Assembly (NCBI GenBank): GCA_002791075.1
Contig: PFWI01000074.1
Span: 1 to 8,057, forward strand
DNA: 8,057 nt
Reading direction: 5' to 3'
Origin: a bacterium (Candidatus Ratteibacteria) CG_4_9_14_3_um_filter_41_21
GTDB taxonomy: Bacteria > Ratteibacteria > UBA8468
In this document: positions 1 to 5,550 of the stretch, piece after piece
Numbering within the stretch: the stretch's first letter is position 1
Layout of the letters: the number at the start of each line of letters is the position of its first letter
Position numbers and translations under genes: made by a program
Notes under the pieces: model-generated
Databases searched by the model: none
What the model was told of the DNA's origin: nothing
The model's input: the letters and a program-made list of their open reading frames with translations, nothing else

Positions 1-1
1 T

Positions 2-1309
2 AGTTCCACCTGGGGTATAGATATTATCTATGATGAGGAAGTTAAAGGAAAAGTAGCACCTCCGATTAAATTGACTAATGTTTCCTGTGAAAAAGCATTA
101 AAGATTATCCTTGATCTTTCCGGTTTTGCATACGAGTGGGAGGAAAATCTCATCAGGGTAAAGAAAAAGAGCAAAGCGCTCACGGCCGCAGTTGATGAGA
201 AGGTTATTACCCAGATTTACATTTTCAAAAATGCCAAAGCCGAGGAAGTAGAAAAATCTTCTTCGTTAAAAGAACTTCTTACCGGGAGCGGTAAAATTAC
301 GGTGGACCAGAAACTCAATGCTTTAAGTATTACCGATATTGAAAGCAACGTAAACCGGGTGGTAATCTTTATCAAGAGATTGGATGAGGGGGAAAAGATT
401 ACCAAAGTTGTCCCTTTGAATTTTGCTAAAGCAGCCGACGTGGTCTCTTCCGGGATACTGCAAAAACTACTCAGTGAAAAAGGAGAGATTAAAACCGATG
501 CCCGCACCAATAGTCTTGTTATCACCGACGGTGAAGCCAACATCAAAGAGATAGAGGAATTTGTCAAAAAAATTGATTTACCCACTCCCCAGGTGATGAT
601 TGAGGCAACAATTTTGGAGACAAACTCCAACTACACCAAGGATTTAGGGATTGACTGGCAATTCCAGAAAAAATTAGGAAAGGGAATTTCTGGAATTTCT
701 TATGATGCGCATATGGCTTTGGGCGCGGGAGCTGCAACCGGCGGCATATTCCAATTGGGTACTCTTGCCGCAGACCAATTTGCCACTATTATCGAAGCAT
801 TAGAAACCAAGACCGATACTAAAATTCTCTCCAATCCCAGGATTGCCACGATAAATAATCAGGAGGCAATTATCAAGGTGGGAAAAAGCACCCCTGTTCT
901 GATAACTACAGCCAGTGAAGGTGTTGCTTTCCAAAGTGTCCAATATATTGATACCGGGGTAACCCTTACCGTTACTCCACAGATTACTCCTGATGATAAT
1001 GTTACTCTGAAGATTCACCCGGTAGTGAGTGATTCATTGGGAATAGGCCCAGGAGGTGCTCCCATTCTCGCTACCTCAGAAGCAACCACCACCGTTTTAG
1101 TCAAGAGTGGTCAGACCGTGGTGATTGGCGGCTTGCTGAAAGAAACCAAACCGGTAACCACCACCAAGGTTCCTATTCTCGGGGATATCCCTATTATTGG
1201 CTGGCTCTTTAGAAAGAAAACAACCGGTACCGGTGAAGAAAAAAGGGATTTGATGATTTTTATTACCCCAAGAGTGGTTAAACAGTTGGAAAATCCCCCA
1301 AAAGATTAA
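2..1309 (+). CDS. Secretin (PilQ/GspD family outer-membrane channel), 5' end outside window
   Basis: This is the C-terminal 435 residues of a secretin, the ring-forming outer-membrane channel used by type IV pili and type II secretion. The frame is open to the window edge, so the TTG at 71 is not the real start. Fragment residues 1-53 look like the end of an N0/STN domain (GKVAPPIKL, ALKIILDLSG). Two related small modules follow at about 68-128 (FKNAKAEEV) and 134-192 (LNFAKAADV), each ending in a hydrophobic strand and an I.RLD/VKKID-type end. The secretin core is at about 196-425, with ILSNPRIAT, DTGVTLTVTPQI and the family signature VPILGDIPIIGWLF at 390-403. Signal peptide and early domains are not visible, so I cannot separate PilQ from GspD. 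Two modules before the core recall GspD, while the N0 end reads like PilQ. It is the only + strand gene and converges on the rnfB-like gene. Confidence 0.93.
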   Translation, partial: SSTWGIDIIYDEEVKGKVAPPIKLTNVSCEKALKIILDLSGFAYEWEENLIRVKKKSKALTAAVDEKVITQIYIFKNAKAEEVEKSSSLKELLTGSGKITVDQKLNALSITDIESNVNRVVIFIKRLDEGEKITKVVPLNFAKAADVVSSGILQKLLSEKGEIKTDARTNSLVITDGEANIKEIEEFVKKIDLPTPQVMIEATILETNSNYTKDLGIDWQFQKKLGKGISGISYDAHMALGAGAATGGIFQLGTLAADQFATIIEALETKTDTKILSNPRIATINNQEAIIKVGKSTPVLITTASEGVAFQSVQYIDTGVTLTVTPQITPDDNVTLKIHPVVSDSLGIGPGGAPILATSEATTTVLVKSGQTVVIGGLLKETKPVTTTKVPILGDIPIIGWLFRKKTTGTGEEKRDLMIFITPRVVKQLENPPKD

Positions 1310-2087
1310 ACATTTTGATAATTCCTCTCGGACAAACCTCAACACACTTTCCGCAATTATTGCATTTTTCCGGGTTAATCTTAGCTAAAAAATTTTCTAC
1401 TGTAATCGCTTCCGGTTCACAGACCTTGACACACTTCTGACAGCCGATACAGCCTACCAAACAGTTTTTTGCGGTGGCTGCTCCCTGGTCCTGAGAGTTA
1501 CAGGCGACCAGGAATTTCCGAGAGCGAGGAAGAAGTTGGAGTAATCCTTTCGGACAGGTTTCCACGCATTTTCCGCAACCGGTGCATTTTTCCGGGTCAA
1601 TAACCGGTAGCAAATTCTCATCCATTTTTATTGCTTCAAACGGGCAAGCGAGAGCGCAACTGCCTAATCCCAAACATCCATATTTACAGAGTAAATTGCC
1701 TTCCGCAATCAATACTGCCGCTTGGCAATCTTTAATCCCGCGATAGAGAAAACTTTTTTTGGCATTTTTCTCTCCTCCGGCGCAGAGAAGCCGGGCGACC
1801 TTTTTCTCTTTTAAACTTATTTCTTTTCCTATCGCCTTGGCAATCTTTCCGATTATCTCCGGCTTAGTTGCCGGACATCGGTCTGGTTCGGCTTCGCCTT
1901 TAACGATTGCCTCAGCTAAGGAAGAACATTTTCCGTAGCCACAAGCTCCGCAATTCAGCCCGGGCAAAAGATTGGCAATCTTTTCCACCAGAGGATTGAG
2001 TTCTATTTTTAATCTCTGGTGAGCCAGGGTTAAAAGAATGCCAAAGATTAAGCCTAACATCCCTAAAACAATGAGAGAAGGTATCAT
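1278..2087 (-). CDS. rnfB: RnfB-type polyferredoxin (Fe-S electron transfer subunit), free-standing
   Basis: This 269-residue protein matches RnfB, the Fe-S subunit of the Rnf membrane complex that moves electrons between ferredoxin and NAD. Residues 2-22 form one hydrophobic membrane segment. C46, C49, C54 and C71 (CX2CX4CX16C, within LPGLNCGACG) form the RnfB-specific 4Fe-4S domain. Four ferredoxin-type cysteine sets follow: C134/C138/C144/C148, C168/C171/C174/C178, C213/C216/C219/C223 and C242/C245/C248/C252. No rnfA, C, D, E or G lies beside it in the window, so it may serve another redox partner. The ATG at 2087 is chosen because the membrane segment begins there, but no Shine-Dalgarno is visible: the upstream bases run straight into a repeat. 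The last ten codons overlap the end of the secretin gene on the other strand. Family assignment is firm; the physiological role is open. Confidence 0.88.
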   Translation of the reverse strand: MIPSLIVLGMLGLIFGILLTLAHQRLKIELNPLVEKIANLLPGLNCGACGYGKCSSLAEAIVKGEAEPDRCPATKPEIIGKIAKAIGKEISLKEKKVARLLCAGGEKNAKKSFLYRGIKDCQAAVLIAEGNLLCKYGCLGLGSCALACPFEAIKMDENLLPVIDPEKCTGCGKCVETCPKGLLQLLPRSRKFLVACNSQDQGAATAKNCLVGCIGCQKCVKVCEPEAITVENFLAKINPEKCNNCGKCVEVCPRGIIKMFNLLGDFPTV

Positions 2088-2096
2088 TATTTATTT

Positions 2097-2278
2097 TAAC
2101 CACGAATTAACACGAATAAAAACTGACAGCGCATCTGTCATTGCGTGGCAATCCCTTACTTCTATGAAAAGATGAGATTGCCACGTCGCTAACGCTCCTC
2201 GCAACGACTTCGTCGGATTGCTTCACTATCGTTCGCAATGACTATTTTTTCGTGTTCATTAGTGTCCATTCGTGGTTA
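2097..2278. repeat. Composite nested palindrome between ispG and rnfB-like gene
   Basis: The outer element has an 11-bp perfect inverted repeat, TAACCACGAAT at 2097-2107 and ATTCGTGGTTA at 2268-2278, plus inner arms AACACGAA (2109-2116) and TTCGTGTT (2249-2256). Inside it sits a second element with a 9-bp perfect pair, GTCATTGCG (2137-2145) and CGCAATGAC (2234-2242). That contains a third 9-bp pair, GTGGCAATC (2145-2153) and GATTGCCAC (2176-2184), and small hairpins at 2124-2140 and 2201-2221. Both types resemble short dispersed repeats I remember from many draft bacterial genomes; I could not check this. The outer arm includes the ispG stop codon. The repeat fills the whole gap and leaves the downstream gene without a visible ribosome-binding site. 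Confidence 0.85.
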
Positions 2279-3391
2279 CATTGTTTTTGTAATTTCTCGT
2301 AATAATTCTTCGGCCAATTTTCCTTCCTTTATTTTTCTGATGGGCTTGCCTTTTTTAAAAAGTAATCCTGCACCCTTCCCCCCGGCAATGCCGATATCGG
2401 CCTCTTTTGCTTCGCCAGGGCCGTTAACTGCACAGCCCATAATGGCAATTTTAAATGGGGAGTGGGGAGTGGGGAGTGGGGAGTAGATAAGTTTCTTTTT
2501 TACCTCTTTTACTATTTCAGGCAGGTTGATTGTGCATCTTCCGCAGGTGGGGCAGGAAATAATCTCCGGGTGAAAAAAACGAATACCCAAGCTCTGTAAA
2601 ATCTCCTGAGCCACTTTTACCTCTTCTTCCGGAGATTCGGTCAAAGAAACCCGAATGGTATCCCCCAGCCCTTCTCTTAAAAGAATTCCAATCCCTAAGG
2701 AGGATTTTACAATTGCTTCTCTTCCGCTTCCGGCCTCGGTAATTCCCAGGTGAAAGGGGTAATTGCAGTCCTTGGCCATCATTCGGTAAGCGGAAACAGT
2801 ACTTTCTACTTCCGGAGTTTTCAGGGAGATAATTATATCAAAGAATCCCGTATCCTCAAAGAATTTAAGCCAATCATTCACTGCGCTTACCAGAGAGAAA
2901 GCAATCCCCCTCTCCTCTATCCTCCCCCACCGTTTTGCTTCGCGAAACGAAGCAGTGGGGGGAGGAGATAGGTGGGGGTGTAAATCAATTGAGCCGGAAT
3001 TTGCCCCAATCCTTAAGGGAATCCCTCTCTCCTTGGCTAAATGCGCAATTTCCTTTAACCCCTTCTTTTTCATATTGCCCGGATTTAACCTTACCTTATC
3101 GGCTCCGGCGGCAATAGCCTTTACCGCCAAAGAGGTATGAAACTGAATATCGGCAACCAGAGGAATCTTTACCGCTTTTTTAATCTTTTTTAGAGAGGAA
3201 ACGTCTTCATCGCCAGTTATGGCCAGGCGAACTGCCTCACAACCACATTTCTCCAACCTTTTTATCTGGGAGAGGACTCTTTTCGTCGCGGAGGTCGGCA
3301 CCTTAATCATAGATTGAATCAGTATTGGCGCATTCCCCCCAATAAAAAGATTTCCCAATCTTACCTTTCTTGTTTTTCGTCGCTTTATCAT
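2276..3391 (-). CDS. ispG: 4-hydroxy-3-methylbut-2-enyl diphosphate synthase (MEP pathway)
   Basis: IspG (GcpE) converts MEcPP to HMBPP, the second-last step of the MEP isoprenoid pathway, with a 4Fe-4S cluster and electrons from ferredoxin or flavodoxin. The N-terminal TIM-barrel part shows PILIQSM (22-28), VADIQFH (79-85) and KVRLNPGN (99-106). The C-terminal cluster ligands are C280 and C283 (ISCPTCGRC), C320 (MGCAVNGPGEA) and E327. Two in-frame repeat insertions are present: residues 138-162 come from a 75-bp palindrome, and residues 303-312 from a heptamer repeat. Both lie in variable loops and leave catalytic motifs intact, so the enzyme is probably active. At 371 residues it is somewhat longer than the compact bacterial form. 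The ATG at 3391 fits the family N-terminus, but the ribosome-binding site is weak (AAGA). ispE is also in this window. Confidence 0.95.
   Translation of the reverse strand: MIKRRKTRKVRLGNLFIGGNAPILIQSMIKVPTSATKRVLSQIKRLEKCGCEAVRLAITGDEDVSSLKKIKKAVKIPLVADIQFHTSLAVKAIAAGADKVRLNPGNMKKKGLKEIAHLAKERGIPLRIGANSGSIDLHPHLSPPPTASFREAKRWGRIEERGIAFSLVSAVNDWLKFFEDTGFFDIIISLKTPEVESTVSAYRMMAKDCNYPFHLGITEAGSGREAIVKSSLGIGILLREGLGDTIRVSLTESPEEEVKVAQEILQSLGIRFFHPEIISCPTCGRCTINLPEIVKEVKKKLIYSPLPTPHSPFKIAIMGCAVNGPGEAKEADIGIAGGKGAGLLFKKGKPIRKIKEGKLAEELLREITKTM
2457..2484. repeat. Heptamer tandem repeat (GGGGAGT)4 inside ispG
   Basis: Four exact copies of GGGGAGT stand in tandem. Read on the coding (-) strand they give ACTCCCC units and encode a proline/serine-rich segment at about IspG residues 303-312 (YSPLPTPHSP), just before the second cluster-binding motif. 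The spacing from C283 to C320 is 37 residues, against 32 between the matching cysteines (273 and 305) of E. coli IspG. This suggests about five extra residues in a loop. Such a repeat can change copy number by slippage, and any change of one heptamer would shift the frame. Confidence 0.9.
2906..2980. repeat. 75-bp palindromic element inserted in frame in ispG
   Basis: An imperfect palindrome is centred near 2945. The inner stem is TGCTTCG (2936-2942) with CGAAGCA (2948-2954), the next is CCCCCAC (2924-2930) with GTGGGGG (2955-2961), and the outer arms are pyrimidine-rich CCTC/TATC against purine-rich GGAGG/GATAGG with small bulges. It covers exactly 25 codons, IspG residues 138-162 (His138 to Gly162), in a loop where other IspG proteins have roughly 15 fewer residues by my recollection of the family. 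The reading frame continues on both sides with conserved motifs. Confidence 0.82.
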
Positions 3392-3415
3392 ATTTTTCTT
3401 GCAGTATAGTAAAGC

Positions 3416-3469
3416 ATAAGCAGAGCGAGCTCGACTTTATTCTCGGGAAGGCGCGAGATCTTCTCCCGC
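3416..3469. repeat. Degenerate hairpin repeat remnant between prs and ispG
   Basis: Bases 3416-3432 match, with one difference in 17, the reverse complement of the 26-bp unit found upstream of lepB (7877-8032), so this looks like a single decayed copy in the other orientation. Next to it, 3451-3469 folds as an 8-position stem with one mismatch (GCGCGAGA against TCTCCCGC, loop TCT). No T-run follows, so it does not look like a terminator. The 95-base gap otherwise holds only the start of ispG. Confidence 0.55.
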
Positions 3470-3486
3470 TGATGAAGAGGTTATCG

Positions 3487-4422
3487 TTAAATGAATAGGG
3501 AACTGACGCTTTTCTCCAGGTGGATGCATCTAATTGCCTCCCCCAGGAGAGAGGCAACGGAAAGAACCTCAATCCTTTTAAGCTGCTTTTCTTTGGTTAA
3601 AGGGAGAGTATCGGTAATGATAAGTTTCCTTAAGACCGACTGGGCAATATTTTCAATGCTTTTTCCGGAAAGCACTCCATGGGTGATACTGGCGTAGATA
3701 TTCTTTGCCCCGTTTTCTTTTAGAACAGCCGCGGCTTCGCAGAGAGTCCTCCCGGTAGCAATAAGGTCATCAACGATAACTACGTTTCTCCCTTCAATCT
3801 CGCCGATAATATTCATCACCTCCACGCTATCCGGGGAATCCCTTCTTTTGTCCACCACAGCCAGGGAAGCGCACAGTCTCTTGGCAAAGGCTCTTGCCGC
3901 TTTAATACCGCCTACGTCGGGAGCAACTACTACCAAATTGGAAAGACCGAGTTGCTGGAAATATTTAATCAAAACCGGAGCCGCAAAAAGATGGTCTACC
4001 GGAATGTCAAAGAATCCCTGAATTTGAGGGGAGTGGAGATCCATCGTTAAAACACGGTTTGCTCCTGCGGCGGTAATCAAATTAGCTACCAGTTTAGCGG
4101 TAATCGGCACTCTCGGCTGGTCTTTCCAATCTTGCCGGGCGTAACCGTAATAAGGCAATACCGCGGTGATTCTTCTTGCGGAAGCGCGTCGGCAAGCGTC
4201 AATCATTACCAGAAATTCCATCAGGCTTTCATTTACCGGGGAGGATATGGACTGGAGAATAAAAACATCTTGGCCTCTCACATTTTCCCCAATCTTTACG
4301 GAAACCTCTCCATCGGGAAACCGCCTTACTTTTATTTTACCTGAAGGAATTTTTAAATAACGGCATATTTTTTTGGTTAATTGAGGGTTGCTATTGCCGG
4401 CAAAAATTTTACATTGATTCAT
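3487..4422 (-). CDS. prs: Ribose-phosphate pyrophosphokinase (PRPP synthetase)
   Basis: Prs transfers pyrophosphate from ATP to ribose 5-phosphate to make PRPP for purine, pyrimidine, histidine and tryptophan synthesis; it is cytosolic. The full family length is present (311 residues). Visible motifs: FPDGE (35-39) for adenine contact with the neighbouring subunit, YGYARQD (92-98) with R96 and Q97, the MDLH...QIQGFFD block with catalytic H130, DKRR (191-194) of the flexible loop, and the ribose-phosphate loop at 218-226. Several normally conserved positions differ: W99 where E. coli and human enzymes have R or K, A222 and R225 in DDLIATGRT where DDM-x-DTAGT or DTGGT is usual, and KAAR at 174-177 where an RAR motif is usual. 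The start is ATG 4422, preceded by a strong GGAGG with six bases between. It follows the glmU-like gene as in Firmicutes, but no rplY or pth comes after it. Confidence 0.94.
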   Translation of the reverse strand: MNQCKIFAGNSNPQLTKKICRYLKIPSGKIKVRRFPDGEVSVKIGENVRGQDVFILQSISSPVNESLMEFLVMIDACRRASARRITAVLPYYGYARQDWKDQPRVPITAKLVANLITAAGANRVLTMDLHSPQIQGFFDIPVDHLFAAPVLIKYFQQLGLSNLVVVAPDVGGIKAARAFAKRLCASLAVVDKRRDSPDSVEVMNIIGEIEGRNVVIVDDLIATGRTLCEAAAVLKENGAKNIYASITHGVLSGKSIENIAQSVLRKLIITDTLPLTKEKQLKRIEVLSVASLLGEAIRCIHLEKSVSSLFI

Positions 4423-4427
4423 TTTTT

Positions 4428-4485
4428 TCCTCCAATACTACTGGCGGATTCGATTCGTCCACCAATACTACTGGGCGGAGGCGAA
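4428..4485. repeat. Duplicated 17-18 bp palindromic repeat spanning glmU-like 3' end and prs leader
   Basis: The core CCAATACTACTGGCGGA (4432-4448) recurs as CCAATACTACTGGGCGGA (4462-4479), 30 bp apart. On the - strand each copy is a hairpin: TCCGCC pairs with GGTGGA in the first, flanked by TTCG/CGAA, and with GGAGGA in the second with one mismatch. The first copy encodes the last five residues (FASAQ) and the TAG stop of the glmU-like gene. The second copy ends in the GGAGG that serves as the prs ribosome-binding site. Confidence 0.78.
4429..4433 (-). promoter_or_regulatory. Ribosome-binding site of prs, contributed by a repeat
   Basis: GGAGG on the - strand lies six bases before the prs ATG at 4422. 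It is also the closing arm of the second repeat copy, so hairpin formation (TCCGCC with GGAGGA) would compete with ribosome binding. Confidence 0.75.
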
Positions 4486-5220
4486 CCTTCCCTTTAAAAT
4501 TTTTTCTGCTCTGATTAGGTCTTCTTTGTTATTAATCCCTAAAACTTCATCAGGATTATCGGTCCGGAAGGAACTAATTTTGCCTCCGGATTTTTTAAGG
4601 ATTCTAACCGCGTCGGTAAGGTAATATTCCTTCTTGATATTATCGGGCTTAATTTCGGAAAGGGCAGTAAAAAGCGGTCCTTTCCGAAAGACGTAAACGC
4701 CGGTATTAATCTCTTTAATCAAACGCTCTTTTGAAGAAGCATCCGCCTCCTCAATAATTCCTTCAACTGAAGTGTCTCCATTTCTTAAAATCCTTCCGTA
4801 ACCGGTAGGATCCGGAAAATTTGCGGTAAGAATTGTTCCGGCCGCTTCCTCCTCCCGATGGGTAGCGATAAGATTCTTTAAGGTGGAAAGCGTTAGAAGA
4901 GGCGCATCGCCGCAAAGTACTAAAATATCATCCTGATAGGAAGAAAGAAAAGGCTCTACTTGACGAACCGCATGTCCGGTACCTAAAAGTTGTTCTTGCT
5001 TAACAAACTCCACCTTTTCCCCGGTTAATTCTTCTTCTACCTCATTTCCCTGATAACCGATAATCACGATTATTCTAGTTAAATTTAGTTTTTTTAACCT
5101 GGATATGATGTAGAAGAGCATTGACCTACCCTTCAGTTGCTTAAGGACTTTCTGCCCATCGGAATTCATCCTGGTTCCAAGACCCGCCGCCAGGACAATC
5201 GCAATTAGTCCATCCATCAT
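4468..5220 (-). CDS. glmU: GlmU-type UTP:GlcNAc-1-phosphate uridylyltransferase, single-domain
   Basis: The protein has the N-terminal pyrophosphorylase domain of GlmU, which joins GlcNAc-1-phosphate and UTP to give UDP-GlcNAc for peptidoglycan and lipopolysaccharide. With ATG 5220 it has 250 residues. Motifs: LAAGLGTRM (10-18), QKVL (23-26, usually PKVL) with K24, QLLGTGHAV (77-85), GDAPLL (104-109) with metal-binding D105, GYGRI, EINTGVY and GINNKEDL near the end. The left-handed beta-helix acetyltransferase half of full GlmU (about 450 residues) is absent, so acetylation of GlcN-1-phosphate must come from elsewhere or by another route. The TTG at 5232 is an alternative start, but GGAG at 5227-5230 lies six bases before ATG 5220. 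The last residues and stop come from a repeat. A related sugar-nucleotide transferase is possible, but the spoVG-prs context favours GlmU. Confidence 0.87.
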   Translation of the reverse strand: MMDGLIAIVLAAGLGTRMNSDGQKVLKQLKGRSMLFYIISRLKKLNLTRIIVIIGYQGNEVEEELTGEKVEFVKQEQLLGTGHAVRQVEPFLSSYQDDILVLCGDAPLLTLSTLKNLIATHREEEAAGTILTANFPDPTGYGRILRNGDTSVEGIIEEADASSKERLIKEINTGVYVFRKGPLFTALSEIKPDNIKKEYYLTDAVRILKKSGGKISSFRTDNPDEVLGINNKEDLIRAEKILKGRFASAQ

Positions 5221-5226
5221 TCTTTT

Positions 5227-5230
5227 CTCC
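5227..5230 (-). promoter_or_regulatory. Ribosome-binding site deciding the glmU-like start
   Basis: GGAG on the - strand is six bases before ATG 5220. It would lie inside the coding region if TTG 5232 were used, so it favours ATG 5220. Confidence 0.65.
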
Positions 5231-5235
5231 AAAGA

Positions 5236-5366
5236 CGAGGAAGTTTCCTGAAGCGTGCCTTGTTAGCGACGAACGGGCACGGTGTCCCATAGGGACGAGT
5301 GAGGAGCAACGAGAGTGCAGATTCCCTCGCTGGGGGAATCAAACGTGCCGCTGAAGGAAACTTCCG
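5236..5366. repeat. Nested palindromic element between tRNA-Gln and glmU-like gene
   Basis: A perfect 10-bp pair encloses the stretch: GGAAGTTTCC (5239-5248) and GGAAACTTCC (5356-5365). Inside are GTCCC-ATA-GGGAC (5284-5296) and a perfect 7-bp stem GATTCCC/GGGAATC (5320-5340). GGCACG at 5276-5281 can pair with either of two CGTGCC copies (5254-5259 or 5344-5349), giving two exclusive folds. In the direction of transcription it begins eight bases after the tRNA and ends just before the glmU-like ribosome-binding site. It may be a dispersed repeat or a structured leader RNA; the sequence alone does not decide. Confidence 0.75.
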
Positions 5367-5373
5367 AGCCTAT

Positions 5374-5444
5374 CTGCCCGGCGAGGGCTCGAACCTCGGT
5401 TCTCGGCTCCAAAGGCCGGTGTGTTACCATTACACCACCGGGCA
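5374..5444 (-). tRNA. tRNA-Gln (anticodon TTG)
   Basis: The - strand folds into a complete 71-base cloverleaf: 7-bp acceptor stem TGCCCGG/CCGGGCA (5438-5444 with 5375-5381), D-stem GTGT/ACAC, 7-base anticodon loop CTTTGGA with anticodon TTG at 5410-5412, a 4-base variable loop, T-stem CGAGG/CCTCG and T-loop TTCGAGC. The discriminator is G at 5374. CCA is not encoded. The anticodon stem has one C-A mismatch at pair 27:43. It lies between spoVG and the glmU-like gene on the same strand and was probably once, or still is, cotranscribed with them; tRNA-Gln near ispE and prs is known from other bacteria. Confidence 0.95.
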
Positions 5445-5456
5445 AAATACTTCAAT

Positions 5457-5542
5457 TTCACCACAGAGACTCAAAGTCCCAAAGGACACAAAATTATTTA
5501 TTAATAACATATTTCTTTGTGTCTCTGTGCCTTTGTGGTGAA
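5457..5542. repeat. Inverted repeat of the CACCACAGAGAC type between spoVG and tRNA-Gln
   Basis: TTCACCACA (5457-5465) and TGTGGTGAA (5534-5542) form a perfect 9-bp pair. The inner arms are related but decayed: GAGACTCAAAG and GGACACAAA on the left, TTTGTGTCTCTGTGCC on the right, around an AT-rich centre at 5491-5513. It fills nearly the whole gap. The arms resemble a dispersed intergenic repeat I recall from environmental genomes (not checked). No T-run marks it as a terminator. Confidence 0.8.
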
Positions 5543-5550
5543 TACTATTT

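Noticed and set aside
71..73. TTG as start of the secretin gene
   Set aside because: The frame stays open to position 2 and the upstream residues (IIYDEEVKGKVAPPIKL) match the N0/STN domain, so the start is outside the window.
1278..2087. A complete Rnf complex locus
   Set aside because: Only the RnfB-type gene is present; both flanking genes belong to other systems.
2935..3140. Small + strand open frames opposite ispG
   Set aside because: They are antisense shadows of a clearly conserved enzyme and partly consist of the palindromic insert.
3400..3409. -10 box (TATACT) for a separate ispG promoter on the - strand
   Set aside because: The hexamer is good, but no -35 is recognisable at the right distance, so I do not call a promoter.
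5457..5542. Rho-independent terminator after spoVG
   Set aside because: The inverted repeat has a long AT-rich centre and decayed arms and is not followed by a T-run; it fits a dispersed repeat better.
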